A stretch of DNA of 64,000 bases from Aerococcus tenax (GCF_003286645.3 NZ_CP127382.2:620001-684000); one strand, 5' to 3'. Shown: positions 39,081-47,921, counted from the stretch's first letter. Notes: generated from the letters alone by a model not told the origin. Numbers and translations: made by a program.

Positions 39081-39329
39081 ATGTTAATGATTAATTTTAT
39101 TCAAAATGTATTGCAAATATATATTTCTGTTATCATCGTTTGGGCACTTTTATCCTGGTTGCCAGGCGCAAGACAAAGTCGCTTGGGCCAATTATTGGAC
39201 CGGATCGTCAGACCCTATATTGACTGGTTCGAACGGATAATTCCACCGATCGGCGGGATTAGTTTTAGCCCTATTGTAGCCATCTTAGTCTTAGAATTAG
39301 CCATTAGTGGCTTAAATGTTTTACGCTAG
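39081..39329 (+). CDS. ylmG: YggT family membrane protein (YlmG)
   Basis: This 82-residue protein has two hydrophobic segments (about residues 6-24 and 62-80) with the conserved WALLSWLPGARQS and the mid-loop RPYIDWFERIIPPIGG typical of YggT/YlmG. Relatives affect division or nucleoid placement, but the mechanism is unclear. Two starts are possible, ATG 39081 and ATG 39087, with AAAGGTAGGA in front. It comes 14 bases after ylmE. Confidence 0.92.
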   Translation: MLMINFIQNVLQIYISVIIVWALLSWLPGARQSRLGQLLDRIVRPYIDWFERIIPPIGGISFSPIVAILVLELAISGLNVLR

Positions 39330-39346
39330 AAGGACTGTTATTTGAG

Positions 39347-40132
39347 ATGACCGATTCGACTTTGATGCATTTCTTGCCGAGTGAGGCGGATTTTGTTGAC
39401 CAGGTGATTAATTGGAAAAACCGAGTGACTGCATCTTTTCAACCCTTTTTAAGCCACTTTTTGGATCCTAGAGAGCAGGCCATTGTTTATTCCATCATTG
39501 GTAAGGATGAAGACCTAAAGGTTAAAGATTTTGGCGGTTATCCTCAAGCTGAAATGCGCCGGATGATCATTGCCCCTCGCTATGAGAAGGTCAATGACAG
39601 TGATTTTAACATTAGCCTGATTCAGATTAATTATGCCGCCAAGTTCAACCATATTGAACATCGCCAAGTCTTAGGAACTTTACTGGGAGAGGGTTTACAA
39701 AGAAACCGAATTGGCGATATTATTCACTCTGACTTGGACTGGCAATTTTTAATTGATGCTTCTCTCACTGACTTTGTCATCAGCCAAATTCAGCGCATTG
39801 GGAAAGTGAGTGTTAAATTAGAAGCCATCGATTTTGCTGATCGGATCCAAGTGGAAGACCCTTGGCAGCCTTTGGAAAGATCACTAGCCTCCTTTCGCAT
39901 GGACCTGGTTTTAAGCGAGGGCTTTAACTTGTCGCGGTCAAAGGTAAAATCAGCCATTGAAGCTGGCTTAGTGAAATACAATTGGATGCCCTTAACCAAT
40001 AGTGCTCAAACAGTGTCTGAAGGAGATATTTTGTCGCTTAGACATCATGGTCGGCTGCGCTTAGACAAGGTGCTTAAGGTCAGCAAAAAGGGCAAGTATC
40101 GGGTACAATTAAGTCGTTTAGAAAATCGCTAG
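39347..40132 (+). CDS. ylmH: YlmH family RNA-binding protein with S4 domain
   Basis: This 261-residue protein has an N-terminal YlmH domain (DPREQAIVYSIIG, LGTLLGEGLQRNRIGDI) and a C-terminal S4 domain (about 185-245) with FNLSRSKVKSAIEAGLV. YlmH relatives bind stalled 50S subunits carrying peptidyl-tRNA in ribosome rescue. The start has only GAAGGA at some distance upstream. The gene is in its usual place before divIVA. Confidence 0.93.
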   Translation: MTDSTLMHFLPSEADFVDQVINWKNRVTASFQPFLSHFLDPREQAIVYSIIGKDEDLKVKDFGGYPQAEMRRMIIAPRYEKVNDSDFNISLIQINYAAKFNHIEHRQVLGTLLGEGLQRNRIGDIIHSDLDWQFLIDASLTDFVISQIQRIGKVSVKLEAIDFADRIQVEDPWQPLERSLASFRMDLVLSEGFNLSRSKVKSAIEAGLVKYNWMPLTNSAQTVSEGDILSLRHHGRLRLDKVLKVSKKGKYRVQLSRLENR

Positions 40133-40145
40133 GAGGTTACTTTCG

Positions 40146-40838
40146 ATGCAAGCTAAACAAGTGAGAGAAAAAACATTTAATAGCAAAATGCGGGGTTATG
40201 ATAAAAAAGAGGTCGACGCTTATCTCAAAGAGCTTTCCATGGTCATGGATAATTTGGAGACCAATAACCAATATTTGCAGCAAGAATTATACGATGTCAA
40301 TAATCAGCTCGATGAATATCGTGAACGAGAAGCCTCAGTCAATCGGTCCATAGTGGTTGCCCAACAAGCCGCTGACCGGGTGCGCGCGGATAGCTTGAAT
40401 GAGGCTGATCTTATTATTCAAAAAGCCGAATCGGAAGCCCAAAAACTCCTACAAACGGCAGCGGATAAAGCCAATACCATTGTCAAGGAGAAATCACGGC
40501 TCCGGGAAATGTCGCGCTACTACATCTTCCAAATGCAAGGCTTGATTAATAATGCAAAAGAAGTTTTAGATGATCCGCAATGGCAGGAACTCTTTAGTGA
40601 TCAAGAAGAAGAAAAAGTGGAGACACCGGTATTGGACGAAGTCCTAGTTGGGGAGAACTTCCAGGTACGCAACCAGGAAGCTGACCAACTCTACCAAGAA
40701 GCTTTGGATGAGGCTAAGCATAAACAAGCGCAAAAAGAATTTTTTGACCAAGCTTCTGGAGACCAACCAGCCCAAATGCCTGAGGAGGCACAAAAACTAT
40801 TTGATGAAGAAGCGGAGAAACTGGATAGCGATAATTAG
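40146..40838 (+). CDS. divIVA: Cell division protein DivIVA
   Basis: DivIVA is a coiled-coil protein that gathers at negatively curved membrane (poles and septa) and recruits partners. The 230-residue protein starts with the membrane-binding head KTFNSKMRGYDKKEVDAYL in close form to Bacillus, followed by long coiled-coils and an acidic, Gln-rich tail ending in EAEKLDSDN. TAGGAGG precedes ATG 40146. Part of the head is replaced by FNSKMRGY where others read F.KA.RGY, a normal variation. Confidence 0.94.
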   Translation: MQAKQVREKTFNSKMRGYDKKEVDAYLKELSMVMDNLETNNQYLQQELYDVNNQLDEYREREASVNRSIVVAQQAADRVRADSLNEADLIIQKAESEAQKLLQTAADKANTIVKEKSRLREMSRYYIFQMQGLINNAKEVLDDPQWQELFSDQEEEKVETPVLDEVLVGENFQVRNQEADQLYQEALDEAKHKQAQKEFFDQASGDQPAQMPEEAQKLFDEEAEKLDSDN

Positions 40839-40865
40839 GACAGGGCAAATGGCGCTATTTTGAAG

Positions 40866-40894
40866 TTGAAAATTTAGCTTTTCTTGCGTATAAT
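40866..40894 (+). promoter_or_regulatory. Promoter of ileS
   Basis: TTGAAA at 40866-40871, a 17-base spacer and TATAAT at 40889-40894. Transcription would begin near 40901, giving a leader of about 256 bases that contains the T-box. Confidence 0.85.
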
Positions 40895-40900
40895 TGATTG

Positions 40901-41130
40901 CAATAAGATTTACAACAGAACACGGTTTAAGGTACTTTAGTGTGAGCGAGTCTATGTGGGGTGTGAGATAGATGATTAAAGCCTTAGATTATCATCTGTT
41001 GACCTGTTTAGCTGAACATGTAGAGTAAGCTGGGCCGTTAGTTGCGTTAAGACTTTAAGGCAGATCTTTATCTGTAAAATTGGGTGGTACCACGAGCACA
41101 CATCGTCCCTTTGGACGGTGTGTTTTTTTA
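40901..41130 (+). promoter_or_regulatory. T-box riboswitch leader of ileS
   Basis: T-box leaders sense uncharged tRNA and release an antiterminator. The T-box core GGGTGGTACCACG stands at 41082-41094. The competing terminator is ACACATCGTCC with GGACGGTGTGT and a T-run (41097-41130). Stem I can be drawn with CGGTTTA/TGGGCCG and TACTTTA/TAGAGTA as the base, and a distal hairpin ATAGATGAT/ATCATCTGT. The probable specifier stretch GCTGAACATGTAG (41011-41023) holds no clear isoleucine codon, so I could not assign the specifier. Position before ileS argues for isoleucine. Confidence 0.88.
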
Positions 41131-41156
41131 TTTTAATGAGAGGGAGCAATTGATAT

Positions 41157-43940
41157 ATGAAAATGAAAGATACTTTAAACTTAGGGAAAACTAAGTTCCC
41201 TATGCGGGGAAATTTACCCAAAAAAGAACCAGAACGTCAAAAAGAATGGGAAGAAAATCAGGTTTATGAAAGACGTTTGAGTCAGAATAAGGATAATCAA
41301 CCATTCGTTCTCCATGATGGCCCTCCCTACGCTAATGGGAATATTCATATTGGTCATGCTTTAAATAAGATTACCAAGGACATCATTATCCGTTCTAAAA
41401 GTATGCAGGGCTACTACAGCCCCTATGTGCCGGGTTGGGATACCCATGGCCTACCGATTGAACAAGCAGTGACTAATTCAGGGGTAGACCGTAAGTCATT
41501 GTCGACAGCTGAATTTCGTCAGATCTGTCAAGATTATGCCAGTCAACAAATCGATAGCCAACGTCAAGATTTCAAACGACTAGGGGGACAAGGTGATTGG
41601 GAAGATCCGTATATTACCTATACTAAAAAGTTTGAAGCCCAAGAAATTCGTGTTTTTGGTGAAATGGCTAAGAAGGGCTTAATTTATCGGGGAAATAAGC
41701 CGGTATATTGGTCACCTTCAAGTGAATCGACCTTAGCTGAGGCGGAAATTGAATATAAGGACGTGGAAACCCCAAGTATCTATGCCGCCTTCAAGGCCAA
41801 GGATACTAAGGGCAAATTACCAGAGGATACTGAATTTATTATCTGGACCACCACACCATGGACCTTGCCTGCTAGTGAAGCTATTGCCGTTCATCCACAA
41901 ATCGAATACAGTTTAGTGGCAGTCAATGGTCATCACTATGTCGTTGCTAGCGAACTTTTAGGAAGTTTAGCAGAAAAATTCCAATGGACCGATTATCAAG
42001 TTGAAGATAGAGTCTTAGGTCAAGATCTGGAATTGATGAAGGCCAACCACCCATTCTATGACCGGGAATTACTACTTATCTTAGGTGACCATGTAACCAC
42101 TGAATCAGGTACTGGTTTAGTCCATACAGCGCCTGGTCATGGGGAAGATGACTACTATGTCGGGGTTAAATATGGCTTAGATGTCTTATCCCCTGTGGAT
42201 GACCAAGGCTGCTTTACTGAAGAAGCAGAAGGCTTAGAAGGGATCTTCTACGAAGAAGGGAACGACTTAGTTATTGATAAAATGACTAAGAATGGCACCT
42301 TACTAAAGGTAGAATACTTTGTCCATAGTTATCCCCATGACTGGCGGACCAAGAAACCAGTTATTTTTAGAGCCCTCCCTCAATGGTTCTGTTCAGTAGA
42401 TAAAATACGTGAAAAGACCCTAGATGTTATCAATAATGAAGTGACTTGGTGGCACCCTTCTGGCCAACACCGGATCTATAACATGATTCGCGACCGGGGT
42501 GACTGGGTCATCTCTAGACAAAGGGTTTGGGGAGTTCCACTACCTATTTTCTATGCAGAAGACGGCACACCAATCATTAGCGAAGAAACGATCGACCATG
42601 TGGCTAAGCTCTTCGAAGAACATGGGTCAAATATTTGGTTTGAAAAAGAAGCCAAAGACTTACTCCCTGAAGGCTACCAAAATGAACACTCACCAAATGG
42701 AGAATTCACCAAGGAAAATGACATTATGGACGTTTGGTTTGACTCAGGCTCATCTTGGGCTGGGGTTCTACAAACTCGAGATGAACTTTCCTATCCAGCA
42801 GACATGTATCTGGAAGGGTCTGACCAATACCGTGGTTGGTTTAACTCTAGTCTCTTAACCTCTGTTGCCGTTAATGACCATGCGCCTTATAAGGAAGTCG
42901 TTTCCCAAGGTTTTGTTAACGATGGGGAAGGGCGTAAAATGAGTAAGTCATTAGGAAACACCGTGTCGCCTAATGATGTCTGTGACCAACGTGGGGCAGA
43001 TATTTTGCGCCTCTGGGTGGCTTCAGTAGATTCCCGCTATGATGTCCGCATTTCTGATGATATCCTGGGTCAAGTGGCTGAGTCCTACCGGAAGATCCGC
43101 AATACCTTGCGCTTTACCCTAGGTAATCTCTTTGATTTCGATGCTAAGAAAAATTATGTAGCTTATGAGGAGCTTGACAGTATTGACCAATATATCTTGG
43201 TCCTACTTAATGAATTAGTCGACCATGTTATTGACTACTACAATCACTATGATTTCAACAGTATTTACCAAGAAATCATTAATTTCCTCACCCAAGTCAT
43301 GTCTAGTTTCTATTTGGATTATTCCAAGGATGTTACTTATATTCTCTTAGCCGATGATCCTAAACGTCGCAACATGCAAACGGTAATGTACGAAGTATTG
43401 AAGAAAATGACTATTTTACTGACACCAATTATTCCTCATACCACGGAAGAAATTTGGTCCTACATGGGTGAAGCTGAGGACTATGTCCAATTAGCAGACT
43501 TCCCACAAGTAGAAGACTATAGCAATGCTGAAGCATTAAAAACAAAATGGGAAAAATTCTTCAACTTTAGAGGTGACGTTAACCATAGCTTAGAAAGCGC
43601 CCGTAACGAAAAAGTGATCGGTAAGTCTTTAGAAGCCAAGGTCATTGTTTATGCCAAGGAAGATAGTCGCCAATTCTTGGAAAGCATTGGGGAAGAACTA
43701 AAAACTTATCTGATTGTTTCCCAATTAGAAATTAAAGACTATCAAGAAGCAGACGACCAAGCCGCCGATTACGAGGCCTATGCCATTGCCATTGTTCCGG
43801 CTGAGGGTAAGGTGTGTGACCGTTGCCGGGGCGTTTATCCTTCAGTAGGTAGTGTTGAAGGAGCAGAAAATCTTTGTCAACGCTGTGCTGATATCGTCCT
43901 TAAACACTTCCCTGAAGCCCTAGTCAAAGAGGAAGATTAG
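41157..43940 (+). CDS. ileS: Isoleucyl-tRNA synthetase
   Basis: IleS charges tRNA-Ile with isoleucine. The 927-residue class Ia enzyme has the HIGH motif in [12 protein letters not shown] near residue 58, an editing domain ([16 protein letters not shown]), the KMSKS motif in [10 protein letters not shown] at about residue 598, and a C-terminal zinc finger (CDRCRG and CQRC). Together with the length this is the bacterial type of enzyme, usually sensitive to mupirocin. It is controlled by the T-box upstream. GAGGGAG precedes the ATG. Confidence 0.98.
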   Translation: MKMKDTLNLGKTKFPMRGNLPKKEPERQKEWEENQVYERRLSQNKDNQPFVLHDGPPYANGNIHIGHALNKITKDIIIRSKSMQGYYSPYVPGWDTHGLPIEQAVTNSGVDRKSLSTAEFRQICQDYASQQIDSQRQDFKRLGGQGDWEDPYITYTKKFEAQEIRVFGEMAKKGLIYRGNKPVYWSPSSESTLAEAEIEYKDVETPSIYAAFKAKDTKGKLPEDTEFIIWTTTPWTLPASEAIAVHPQIEYSLVAVNGHHYVVASELLGSLAEKFQWTDYQVEDRVLGQDLELMKANHPFYDRELLLILGDHVTTESGTGLVHTAPGHGEDDYYVGVKYGLDVLSPVDDQGCFTEEAEGLEGIFYEEGNDLVIDKMTKNGTLLKVEYFVHSYPHDWRTKKPVIFRALPQWFCSVDKIREKTLDVINNEVTWWHPSGQHRIYNMIRDRGDWVISRQRVWGVPLPIFYAEDGTPIISEETIDHVAKLFEEHGSNIWFEKEAKDLLPEGYQNEHSPNGEFTKENDIMDVWFDSGSSWAGVLQTRDELSYPADMYLEGSDQYRGWFNSSLLTSVAVNDHAPYKEVVSQGFVNDGEGRKMSKSLGNTVSPNDVCDQRGADILRLWVASVDSRYDVRISDDILGQVAESYRKIRNTLRFTLGNLFDFDAKKNYVAYEELDSIDQYILVLLNELVDHVIDYYNHYDFNSIYQEIINFLTQVMSSFYLDYSKDVTYILLADDPKRRNMQTVMYEVLKKMTILLTPIIPHTTEEIWSYMGEAEDYVQLADFPQVEDYSNAEALKTKWEKFFNFRGDVNHSLESARNEKVIGKSLEAKVIVYAKEDSRQFLESIGEELKTYLIVSQLEIKDYQEADDQAADYEAYAIAIVPAEGKVCDRCRGVYPSVGSVEGAENLCQRCADIVLKHFPEALVKEED

Positions 43941-43942
43941 TC

Positions 43943-44146
43943 ATGTACCAAGGAATTTTAAAGTCATACGATGAAAAACGTGGCTATGGTTTTATTCAAG
44001 TCCTTCATCCTTATTTTGAAAAAGATGTTTTTATCCACCGGACTGCCTTACAGGCAGCTGACTATGAAAAAATGCTGGTCAATGATCTTCTAGCTTTTGA
44101 AATTGCTTGGGGACAAAGAGGCCCTCAAGCGGTGAACGTTCAATAA
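43943..44146 (+). CDS. Cold-shock-domain protein
   Basis: This 67-residue protein fits the cold-shock domain: an RNP1-like KRGYGFIQV and RNP2-like KDVFIHRTAL are in the correct order and spacing. It departs from true CspA/B proteins by having GILKSYDEKRG instead of GTVKWFN..KG and by ending in NVQ, so it may be a specialised RNA-binding protein. It starts two bases after ileS with GAGGAAG upstream, so it is cotranscribed with the synthetase and placed under the T-box. Confidence 0.8.
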   Translation: MYQGILKSYDEKRGYGFIQVLHPYFEKDVFIHRTALQAADYEKMLVNDLLAFEIAWGQRGPQAVNVQ

Positions 44147-44152
44147 ATGAAT

Positions 44153-44198
44153 AAGCTATTCCAATCAGATTCCTATCCTGATTGGGGTAGCTTTTTTA
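44153..44198 (+). terminator. Terminator of ileS and the cold-shock gene
   Basis: AAGCTATTCCAATCAG pairs with CTGATTGGGGTAGCTT, followed by TTTTT. Confidence 0.9.
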
Positions 44199-44350
44199 TT
44201 TGTCTAATCCATAGAAGAGGAGTAAATAAAAACAAAAAAGGAAAGCAAAAAGCTAATTTAGTTATAAAATAAACGATAATTGTATCTAGTTAGTGAAAAT
44301 AAATACAAATTGTGTCTTTTTACCTTGATTTTACGCTAATTTGCTAATAT

Positions 44351-44381
44351 AAATAGCGCTTACATGACTTCGTGATATAAT
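44351..44381 (+). promoter_or_regulatory. Promoter of nox with possible cre site
   Basis: TGATATAAT at 44373-44381 is an extended -10. Just upstream, the complement of 44351-44365 reads ATGTAAGCGCTATTT, which fits the catabolite-response (cre) consensus WTGNAANCGNWNNCW with one mismatch. A CcpA dimer there would overlap the -35 region and should repress. Experimental support is lacking. Confidence 0.5.
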
Positions 44382-44421
44382 AAACATGTAGAAAATAGTA
44401 CAAAATTTAGGAGGTAGCAAA

Positions 44422-45765
44422 ATGAAATTTGTAATTGTTGGTACAAACCATGCTGGGATTGCAGCAGCAAACACGATCTTAGATAATTATGGAGAAGGCA
44501 ATGAATTAGTCATGCTTGACCGTAACTCAAACTTAAGTTATTTAGGTTGCGGGACTGCCTTATGGGTAGGTCGCCAAATCGATGGCTATGAAGGACTTTT
44601 CTATACTAAACCAGAAGATTTTGAAGCCAAAGGTGCTAAAATTTCTTTGGAAACTAATGTGGAAAAGGTTGATTTTGATAAGAAGGTCGTTTATGCCAAA
44701 ACAAAAGACGGGCAAAAAATTGAAGAATCTTATGACAAGTTAATTCTTGCTGAAGGGTCTGCACCAATTGCTCCTAACTTACCAGGTAAAGACTTAGATG
44801 GCATTCACTTCCTCAAGCTCTTCCAAGAAGGCCAAGCAGTTGACCAAGAACTCAGCAAGGAAGGTGTAGATACCGTAGCCGTTATTGGTGCCGGTTATAT
44901 TGGGGTAGAAATTGCTGAAGCAGCAAGACGTCGTGGTAAGAATGTATTATTATTCGATGCTGAAGATACTTGTTTGGCTTCCTACTATGACAAAGAGTTC
45001 TCCCAATTAATGGATGAAAACCTGAAAGAAAACGGGATTGAAACCCATTACGGTGAATTCGCCCAAGAATATTTAGGTGAAAATGGACGGGTCACTGGAC
45101 TAAAAACCGATAAAGGCCAATATGAAGTGGATGCTGTGATTAACTGTATCGGCTTTAGACCTAATGCAAATCTTGGTGAAGATCACTTAGAACGCTTTGG
45201 CAATGGGGCATATTTAGTCAACCGTGGCTTCCAAACCTCTGATCCTGATGTTTATGCAGTGGGTGACTGTGCCACCAACTATTCCAATGCCCTCCAAGAT
45301 ACTACCTATATTGCCTTAGCAAGTAATGCGGTTCGTGCCGGTATCGTTGGCGCCCACAATGCCGCAGGGACAGCCATTGACGGCGCTGGCGTCCAAGGCT
45401 CTAACGGAATTGAAATCTTTGACTTGAAATTAGTCTCCACTGGTCTGAGTGTTAAGGCTGCAAATAAAGCGAATATTCCAGTGAAATATGTTGACTATGA
45501 AGATTTACAATTACCAGGCTTCATACCAGAAGAAAAGAATGAAAAAGTAAAAATTCGGATTGTTTATACTGAAGATGGTAACCGGATTGTCGGTGCTCAA
45601 CTGGCTTCACATTACGATATGCACCAATTAATCCACATGTTCTCCCTAGCTATTCAAGAAGAATTAACCATGGATAAATTACAACTCCTGGATATCTTCT
45701 TCTTACCACACTATAACCAACCTTACAACTATGTCACCATGGCTGCTTTAAGCGCTGATAAATAG
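44422..45765 (+). CDS. nox: NADH oxidase (FAD-dependent, probably water-forming)
   Basis: This 447-residue flavoprotein of the pyridine-nucleotide-disulfide family oxidises NADH with oxygen and regenerates NAD+. FAD binding is at the start (IVGTNHAGIAAA). The redox cysteine is Cys43 in LGCGTALW and acts through a sulfenate. NADH binding is in VIGAGYIGVEIAEAA, and the second FAD site is in DVYAVGDC. The closest types reduce oxygen to water. Coenzyme A-disulfide reductases look similar, so the product cannot be fixed by sequence. RBS AGGAGGT is strong. Confidence 0.92.
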   Translation: MKFVIVGTNHAGIAAANTILDNYGEGNELVMLDRNSNLSYLGCGTALWVGRQIDGYEGLFYTKPEDFEAKGAKISLETNVEKVDFDKKVVYAKTKDGQKIEESYDKLILAEGSAPIAPNLPGKDLDGIHFLKLFQEGQAVDQELSKEGVDTVAVIGAGYIGVEIAEAARRRGKNVLLFDAEDTCLASYYDKEFSQLMDENLKENGIETHYGEFAQEYLGENGRVTGLKTDKGQYEVDAVINCIGFRPNANLGEDHLERFGNGAYLVNRGFQTSDPDVYAVGDCATNYSNALQDTTYIALASNAVRAGIVGAHNAAGTAIDGAGVQGSNGIEIFDLKLVSTGLSVKAANKANIPVKYVDYEDLQLPGFIPEEKNEKVKIRIVYTEDGNRIVGAQLASHYDMHQLIHMFSLAIQEELTMDKLQLLDIFFLPHYNQPYNYVTMAALSADK

Positions 45766-45783
45766 AAGACCTTAATCATAAGG

Positions 45784-45837
45784 AAAGACCCTGATAGCAC
45801 TGATTACTTACTAATCAAGTGCTTCAGGGTCTTTTGT
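45784..45837. terminator. Terminator between nox and the YeaQ-type gene
   Basis: AAAGACCCTGA with TCAGGGTCTTT, continuing through AGCAC/GTGCT and TGATTA/TAATCA, with A- and T-runs for both directions. Confidence 0.88.
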
Positions 45838-45851
45838 TTACTTATAATTAA

Positions 45852-46097
45852 TTAGCCCAGCTTCTTAGCGAGCCAGTAATAAATGAGCAAAATAATAATG
45901 GCACCTAGTAGGGTAGGAATAATGTAAAAACCACCGATTTCTGGACCGAAGCCAGACATTAATTTGCCACCTAGCCAGGAACCGAGAATACCTGCGATTA
46001 CATTTCCAATCACTCCACCGGGAACGTCTCTACCAATGATGGCACCAGCGATTGCACCAAGTACACCACCAACAATGAGGGACCAAATCCAACCCAT
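45852..46097 (-). CDS. GlsB/YeaQ/YmgE family stress membrane protein
   Basis: This 81-residue protein has three hydrophobic helices rich in glycine (WIWSLIVGGVLGAIAGAIIG, then NVIAGILGSWLGG, then LLGAIIILLIYYWL). The GRDVPGGVIGN loop between the first two is diagnostic of the family. Members are linked to general stress, without a settled function. RBS AAAGGAGGTAA is strong. A reverse-strand promoter TTGTTA (46158-46153), 17 bases, TAGAAT (46135-46130) lies just upstream. Confidence 0.9.
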   Translation of the reverse strand: MGWIWSLIVGGVLGAIAGAIIGRDVPGGVIGNVIAGILGSWLGGKLMSGFGPEIGGFYIIPTLLGAIIILLIYYWLAKKLG

Positions 46098-46129
46098 AGT
46101 GATTACCTCCTTTATTTTTGTCTGTTTAT

Positions 46130-46158
46130 ATTCTAGTTGAAAAAGACGCTTTTAACAA
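46130..46158 (-). promoter_or_regulatory. Promoter of the YeaQ-type gene
   Basis: On the reverse strand TTGTTA (46158-46153) and TAGAAT (46135-46130) are 17 bases apart. Confidence 0.6.
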
Positions 46159-46192
46159 ATAATATGTAAGTTCTGCTTAAGAATAAGAGAGC

Positions 46193-46223
46193 TTGACCCA
46201 TTCTGAGAGATTTTTGTTACAAT
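46193..46223 (+). promoter_or_regulatory. Promoter of nudF operon
   Basis: An extended -10 TGTTACAAT is at 46215-46223, with TTGACC at 46193-46198 as a -35 at long (19-base) spacing. Confidence 0.5.
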
Positions 46224-46260
46224 AAAAAAGAATTTAATTGAAAAGAAAAGGGGTAGCCTC

Positions 46261-46812
46261 ATGGAATTCGGTGAAAAAACACTCCGTAAAGAAACTATTT
46301 ACCAAGGAAGTTTGATTGAAGTTGAAAAGCACGTGGTGGAATTACAAAATAAAGAAAAAGCCAATCGTGAAATTATCCACCATGCCCCCGCAGTGGCGAT
46401 TTTAGCTATTAATGATGATAAATTATTACTGGTCAAGCAATACCGTAAAGCTATTGAAAAGGCAATTTTAGAAATTCCGGCCGGCTTAGTCGATCCTGGA
46501 GAAGACCTCTTAACTGCTGCCAAGCGTGAACTCGAAGAAGAGACCGCCTTTCAAGCTGAAAATTGGCAAGCTCTGGATAAATTTTATGTCTCACCGGGCT
46601 ACTTAGATGAAAATCTTCAAATTTATCAAGCTTCCAGCTTGGCTAAAGTCGCTCATCCTAAAGCCCAAGACGCGGATGAACATATTGAAGTTTTTCAATT
46701 AAGTTTCGAAGAAGTACAAGCGGCTATTGAAAAAGGAGATATTTGTGACATGAAGACCATTTATGCCGTCAAGCAATGGGAGATTATCAAATTACGAGGT
46801 GAAACGAAGTAA
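46261..46812 (+). CDS. nudF: ADP-ribose pyrophosphatase (NUDIX)
   Basis: NudF hydrolyses ADP-ribose and similar nucleotide sugars. The 183-residue protein carries the NUDIX box: GLVDPGED, then AAKRELEEETAF (about residues 77-99), with the catalytic REXXEE core intact. The usual glycine in EE-x-G is replaced by alanine, a mild departure. The N-terminal dimer strand (TIYQGSLIEVEKHVVEL) matches the family. AAAAGGGG precedes the ATG. It heads a run of three with the MacP-like gene and mtnN. Confidence 0.9.
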   Translation: MEFGEKTLRKETIYQGSLIEVEKHVVELQNKEKANREIIHHAPAVAILAINDDKLLLVKQYRKAIEKAILEIPAGLVDPGEDLLTAAKRELEEETAFQAENWQALDKFYVSPGYLDENLQIYQASSLAKVAHPKAQDADEHIEVFQLSFEEVQAAIEKGDICDMKTIYAVKQWEIIKLRGETK

Positions 46813-46817
46813 TTATT

Positions 46818-47216
46818 ATGAAGCAAAAGGATCCTTTAATTACCCGACGCTCTTATCGGAAGGCACGGGAAAAGAACAACCGCAAAAATATCTGGCGGCG
46901 CCTCTTCAAACAAGAGGACGAGTTTGATGATCAAGATGAAGTGGATAATGAATCTCGCCCAACGTCCTCAGTCAATCAACCTGAAGCAGCCAGTGATCAT
47001 GAGAACGAGAAGATTCCTGCAGACAATCAAGAGGAAGGTGTAGATCTAGAAGCGGCTAAGCCAGGCAGTGAGTCAGCAGACCTTGACGAAGCGAACCCAA
47101 GCGAAAGCGTAAGAACTGTTAAGCAGCGGCCTTCGATTGACCGCTTCCTCAATTGGGGTATCATTATTTTAATTTTAGCCATCATTGTCGTTACTGCTAT
47201 TGCTTTTTTTGTATAG
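46818..47216 (+). CDS. MacP-like membrane-anchored protein (candidate PBP activator)
   Basis: This 132-residue protein has a basic N-terminus (DPLITRRSYRKAREKNNRKN), an acidic, low-complexity middle with many Ser, Asp and Glu, and a single C-terminal membrane helix (about 113-132, GIIILILAIIVVTAIAFFV). It lies between a NUDIX hydrolase and mtnN. In Streptococcus pneumoniae that place is held by MacP, the StkP-phosphorylated activator of PBP2a, also a short cytoplasmic protein with a C-terminal helix. Sequence similarity that I can see is limited to the PL-L/I-T start and topology, so the assignment rests on synteny and shape. No catalytic motif is present. Confidence 0.5.
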   Translation: MKQKDPLITRRSYRKAREKNNRKNIWRRLFKQEDEFDDQDEVDNESRPTSSVNQPEAASDHENEKIPADNQEEGVDLEAAKPGSESADLDEANPSESVRTVKQRPSIDRFLNWGIIILILAIIVVTAIAFFV

Positions 47217-47225
47217 GAGAGAAGA

Positions 47226-47921
47226 ATGAAAATTGCTATTATCGCGGCCTTGAGTCGGGAAGTGAATTATTATATTGAAACTATTGACCATTTAGAAGAA
47301 AAGACAATCGCCGATATGACCTATTGGCTAGGCAGCTATCAGGGCAAGGACTTAGTGATCGCCCAATCCGGTGTGGGTAAGGTCAATGCGGCCTTGGCTA
47401 CGACTGTCGTTGCTCTGGAAGATCCGGATGTGATTATTAATACCGGTTCAGCTGGAGCTATTGATCCTAGTCTAAAGATTGGGGACATTGTCTTGGCGGA
47501 ATATGCCATCTATAACGATGTCGATGCGACTGCGTTTGATAATGTCTTAGGCCAAGTGGATGGGATGCCGGTTAACTACCCAACCGACCCGCAATGGCGT
47601 TCAGCTTTTTATCAGTATTATTCTGAACATGCTAGCCAAGCTAACATTAAAGTTGGACCGATTGTTTCTGGAGATTCCTTTATTGCTAGTCAAGACAAGG
47701 TGGCTTGGATTCAAGAGCACTTCCCTGGAGCCATGTGTACTGAGATGGAAGGCACGGCGATAGGGCAAGTGGCTTATCGTTTTAAGATTCCTTTTGTCAT
47801 TATCCGGGCCATCTCAGATACCGCTAACCATGATGCTAATATAACTTTTGAAGAGTTTATTGAAAAAGTGGGTCGTCAAAGCGCCCAAGCTACGCTGGAC
47901 TTTATAGCAAAACTTCAATAA
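47226..47921 (+). CDS. mtnN: 5'-methylthioadenosine/S-adenosylhomocysteine nucleosidase
   Basis: MtnN (Pfs) splits adenine from methylthioadenosine and S-adenosylhomocysteine, feeding methyl recycling and AI-2 formation. The 231-residue protein has the family's MKIAIIAAL start, GVGKVNAALATT near residue 49, NTGSAGAI, and the catalytic MEGTAIGQVA plus RAISDTAN with the active aspartate. AGGAGAG precedes the ATG. It ends the nudF run. Confidence 0.96.
   Translation: MKIAIIAALSREVNYYIETIDHLEEKTIADMTYWLGSYQGKDLVIAQSGVGKVNAALATTVVALEDPDVIINTGSAGAIDPSLKIGDIVLAEYAIYNDVDATAFDNVLGQVDGMPVNYPTDPQWRSAFYQYYSEHASQANIKVGPIVSGDSFIASQDKVAWIQEHFPGAMCTEMEGTAIGQVAYRFKIPFVIIRAISDTANHDANITFEEFIEKVGRQSAQATLDFIAKLQ

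Noticed and set aside
40991..40996. ATCATC as isoleucine specifier of the ileS T-box
   Set aside because: It pairs with GATGAT in a distal hairpin and is not in the specifier position, so I did not assign it.
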